From the NCBI GenBank assembly GCA_020846195.1, contig JADLEJ010000007.1:62001-126000 (forward strand): a stretch of DNA of 64,000 nucleotides, written 5' to 3'. A model generated the notes under the pieces. It was not told where the DNA came from, did not search any database, and saw only the letters and a list, made by a program, of their open reading frames with translations. The stretch comes from Nitrospira sp. (GTDB lineage: Bacteria; Nitrospirota; Nitrospiria; Nitrospirales; Nitrospiraceae). The translations under genes and the position numbers were made by a program. Below are positions 63,859 through 64,000 of the stretch, one piece after another (position 1 is the stretch's first letter; each line of letters opens with the position of its first letter).

Positions 63859-64000
63859 TTACGGAGTACGCTCCTCCATCGAGCGAATCGCCGCGGCAAT
63901 CTCTTCGCTCACGACCGCAAGCGCGCGGCTATAGGCCGACGCAATCGCCCGGTAGCCTTCTCCTGCGACAGGAAGATGGATGCTCGAACGCCCCTGTTTT
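63859..64000 (-). CDS. C-terminal end of a probable transport-auxiliary lipoprotein
   Basis: The window ends inside this frame; 46 residues plus stop are visible: ...HLPVAGEGYRAIASAYSRALAVVSEEIAAAI... The Tyr/Ala helix SRALAVVSEEIAAAI followed by an acidic tail is like the C-terminus of PqiC/YmbA-type (DUF330) lipoproteins that accompany MCE/PqiAB lipid-transport systems. Signal and body are beyond the edge, so identity is tentative. Confidence 0.45.
   Translation of the reverse strand, partial: KQGRSSIHLPVAGEGYRAIASAYSRALAVVSEEIAAAIRSMEERTP

Noticed and set aside
1..64000. tRNA or rRNA genes
   Set aside because: I saw no tRNA T-loop/acceptor pattern or rRNA core sequence; a tRNA scan would be the decisive check.

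Overview
The window is a dense, GC-rich bacterial chromosome segment. It carries many c-type cytochromes, a cytochrome b fused to a C-terminal haem-c domain beside a Rieske protein, a phosphoketolase/acetate kinase pair, PPK2, sigma-54 activators and a very large periplasmic multicopper oxidase. This mix, plus a palindromic intergenic element at 29529-29650 of a kind I associate with Nitrospira genomes, suggests a member of Nitrospirota, probably a Nitrospira relative. That assignment is an inference: there is no rRNA or nitrite oxidoreductase in the window. No tRNA, rRNA, CRISPR array, IS element or prophage was seen.

Layout. 1-6.7 kb: the tail of an unknown gene, a lipoprotein/outer-membrane protein/MFS operon on the minus strand, an SDR protein, a dihaem cytochrome c peroxidase and small envelope genes. 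6.9-11.9 kb: a plus-strand operon of a MscS channel with a cyclic-nucleotide-binding domain, a CHASE2 adenylate cyclase, an SH3-domain protein and an M48 peptidase lipoprotein, which reads as a cAMP-linked envelope-stress unit. 12-16.5 kb: two repeat-built proteins, one secreted (FnIII plus three copies of a two-cysteine domain) and one AsmA-like (four exact-length 76-residue repeats plus part of a fifth). 16.6-25.8 kb: a flavin reductase, secreted and lipid-anchored proteins, a haem DUF3365 protein, an esterase, an RRM RNA-binding protein behind a long hairpin leader, a PPOX protein, a low-GC gene resembling 2OG oxygenases, and an AEC transporter. 25.8-31 kb: a VapBC-like pair, an ECF sigma factor with a cysteine-rich tail, a ferredoxin-reductase-type flavoprotein, glucose-6-phosphate dehydrogenase, and a TAT-exported aldo/keto reductase.

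31-38.8 kb: a phosphoribosyltransferase and a universal stress protein, then PPK2 and a minus-strand sulfur-oxidation cluster. In transcription order the cluster is DUF2892, TsdA-type thiosulfate dehydrogenase, OsmC, SorA-type sulfite dehydrogenase, dihaem cytochrome, trihaem cytochrome, DsrE, PPK2. Several junctions are ATGA overlaps. 39.2-45.3 kb: HAD phosphatase, acetate kinase, phosphoketolase and FtsH, tightly coupled. 45.4-48.5 kb: a compact bc-type complex (cytochrome b-c fusion, Rieske, a cytochrome c'-like protein) and a CopD-like membrane protein.

48.6-57.5 kb: a periplasmic module of an outer-membrane protein, two SUMF1-fold proteins without the formylglycine-enzyme cysteines, a cupredoxin-like protein and a 1646-residue multicopper oxidase. 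Its size and several copper-binding histidine clusters make it a candidate metal (possibly Mn(II)) oxidase. The oxidase has a highly structured upstream region. Behind it lies a regulatory set on the same strand (58-63.8 kb): an NtrC-type response regulator, a multi-PAS histidine kinase, a receiver whose phospho-acceptor Asp is Glu, and a sigma-54 activator with a cysteine-rich PAS domain. The window ends inside a probable transport-auxiliary lipoprotein gene.

Genes are mostly preceded by good GGAGG-type ribosome-binding sites. Convergent gene pairs are often separated by hairpins without long T-runs.
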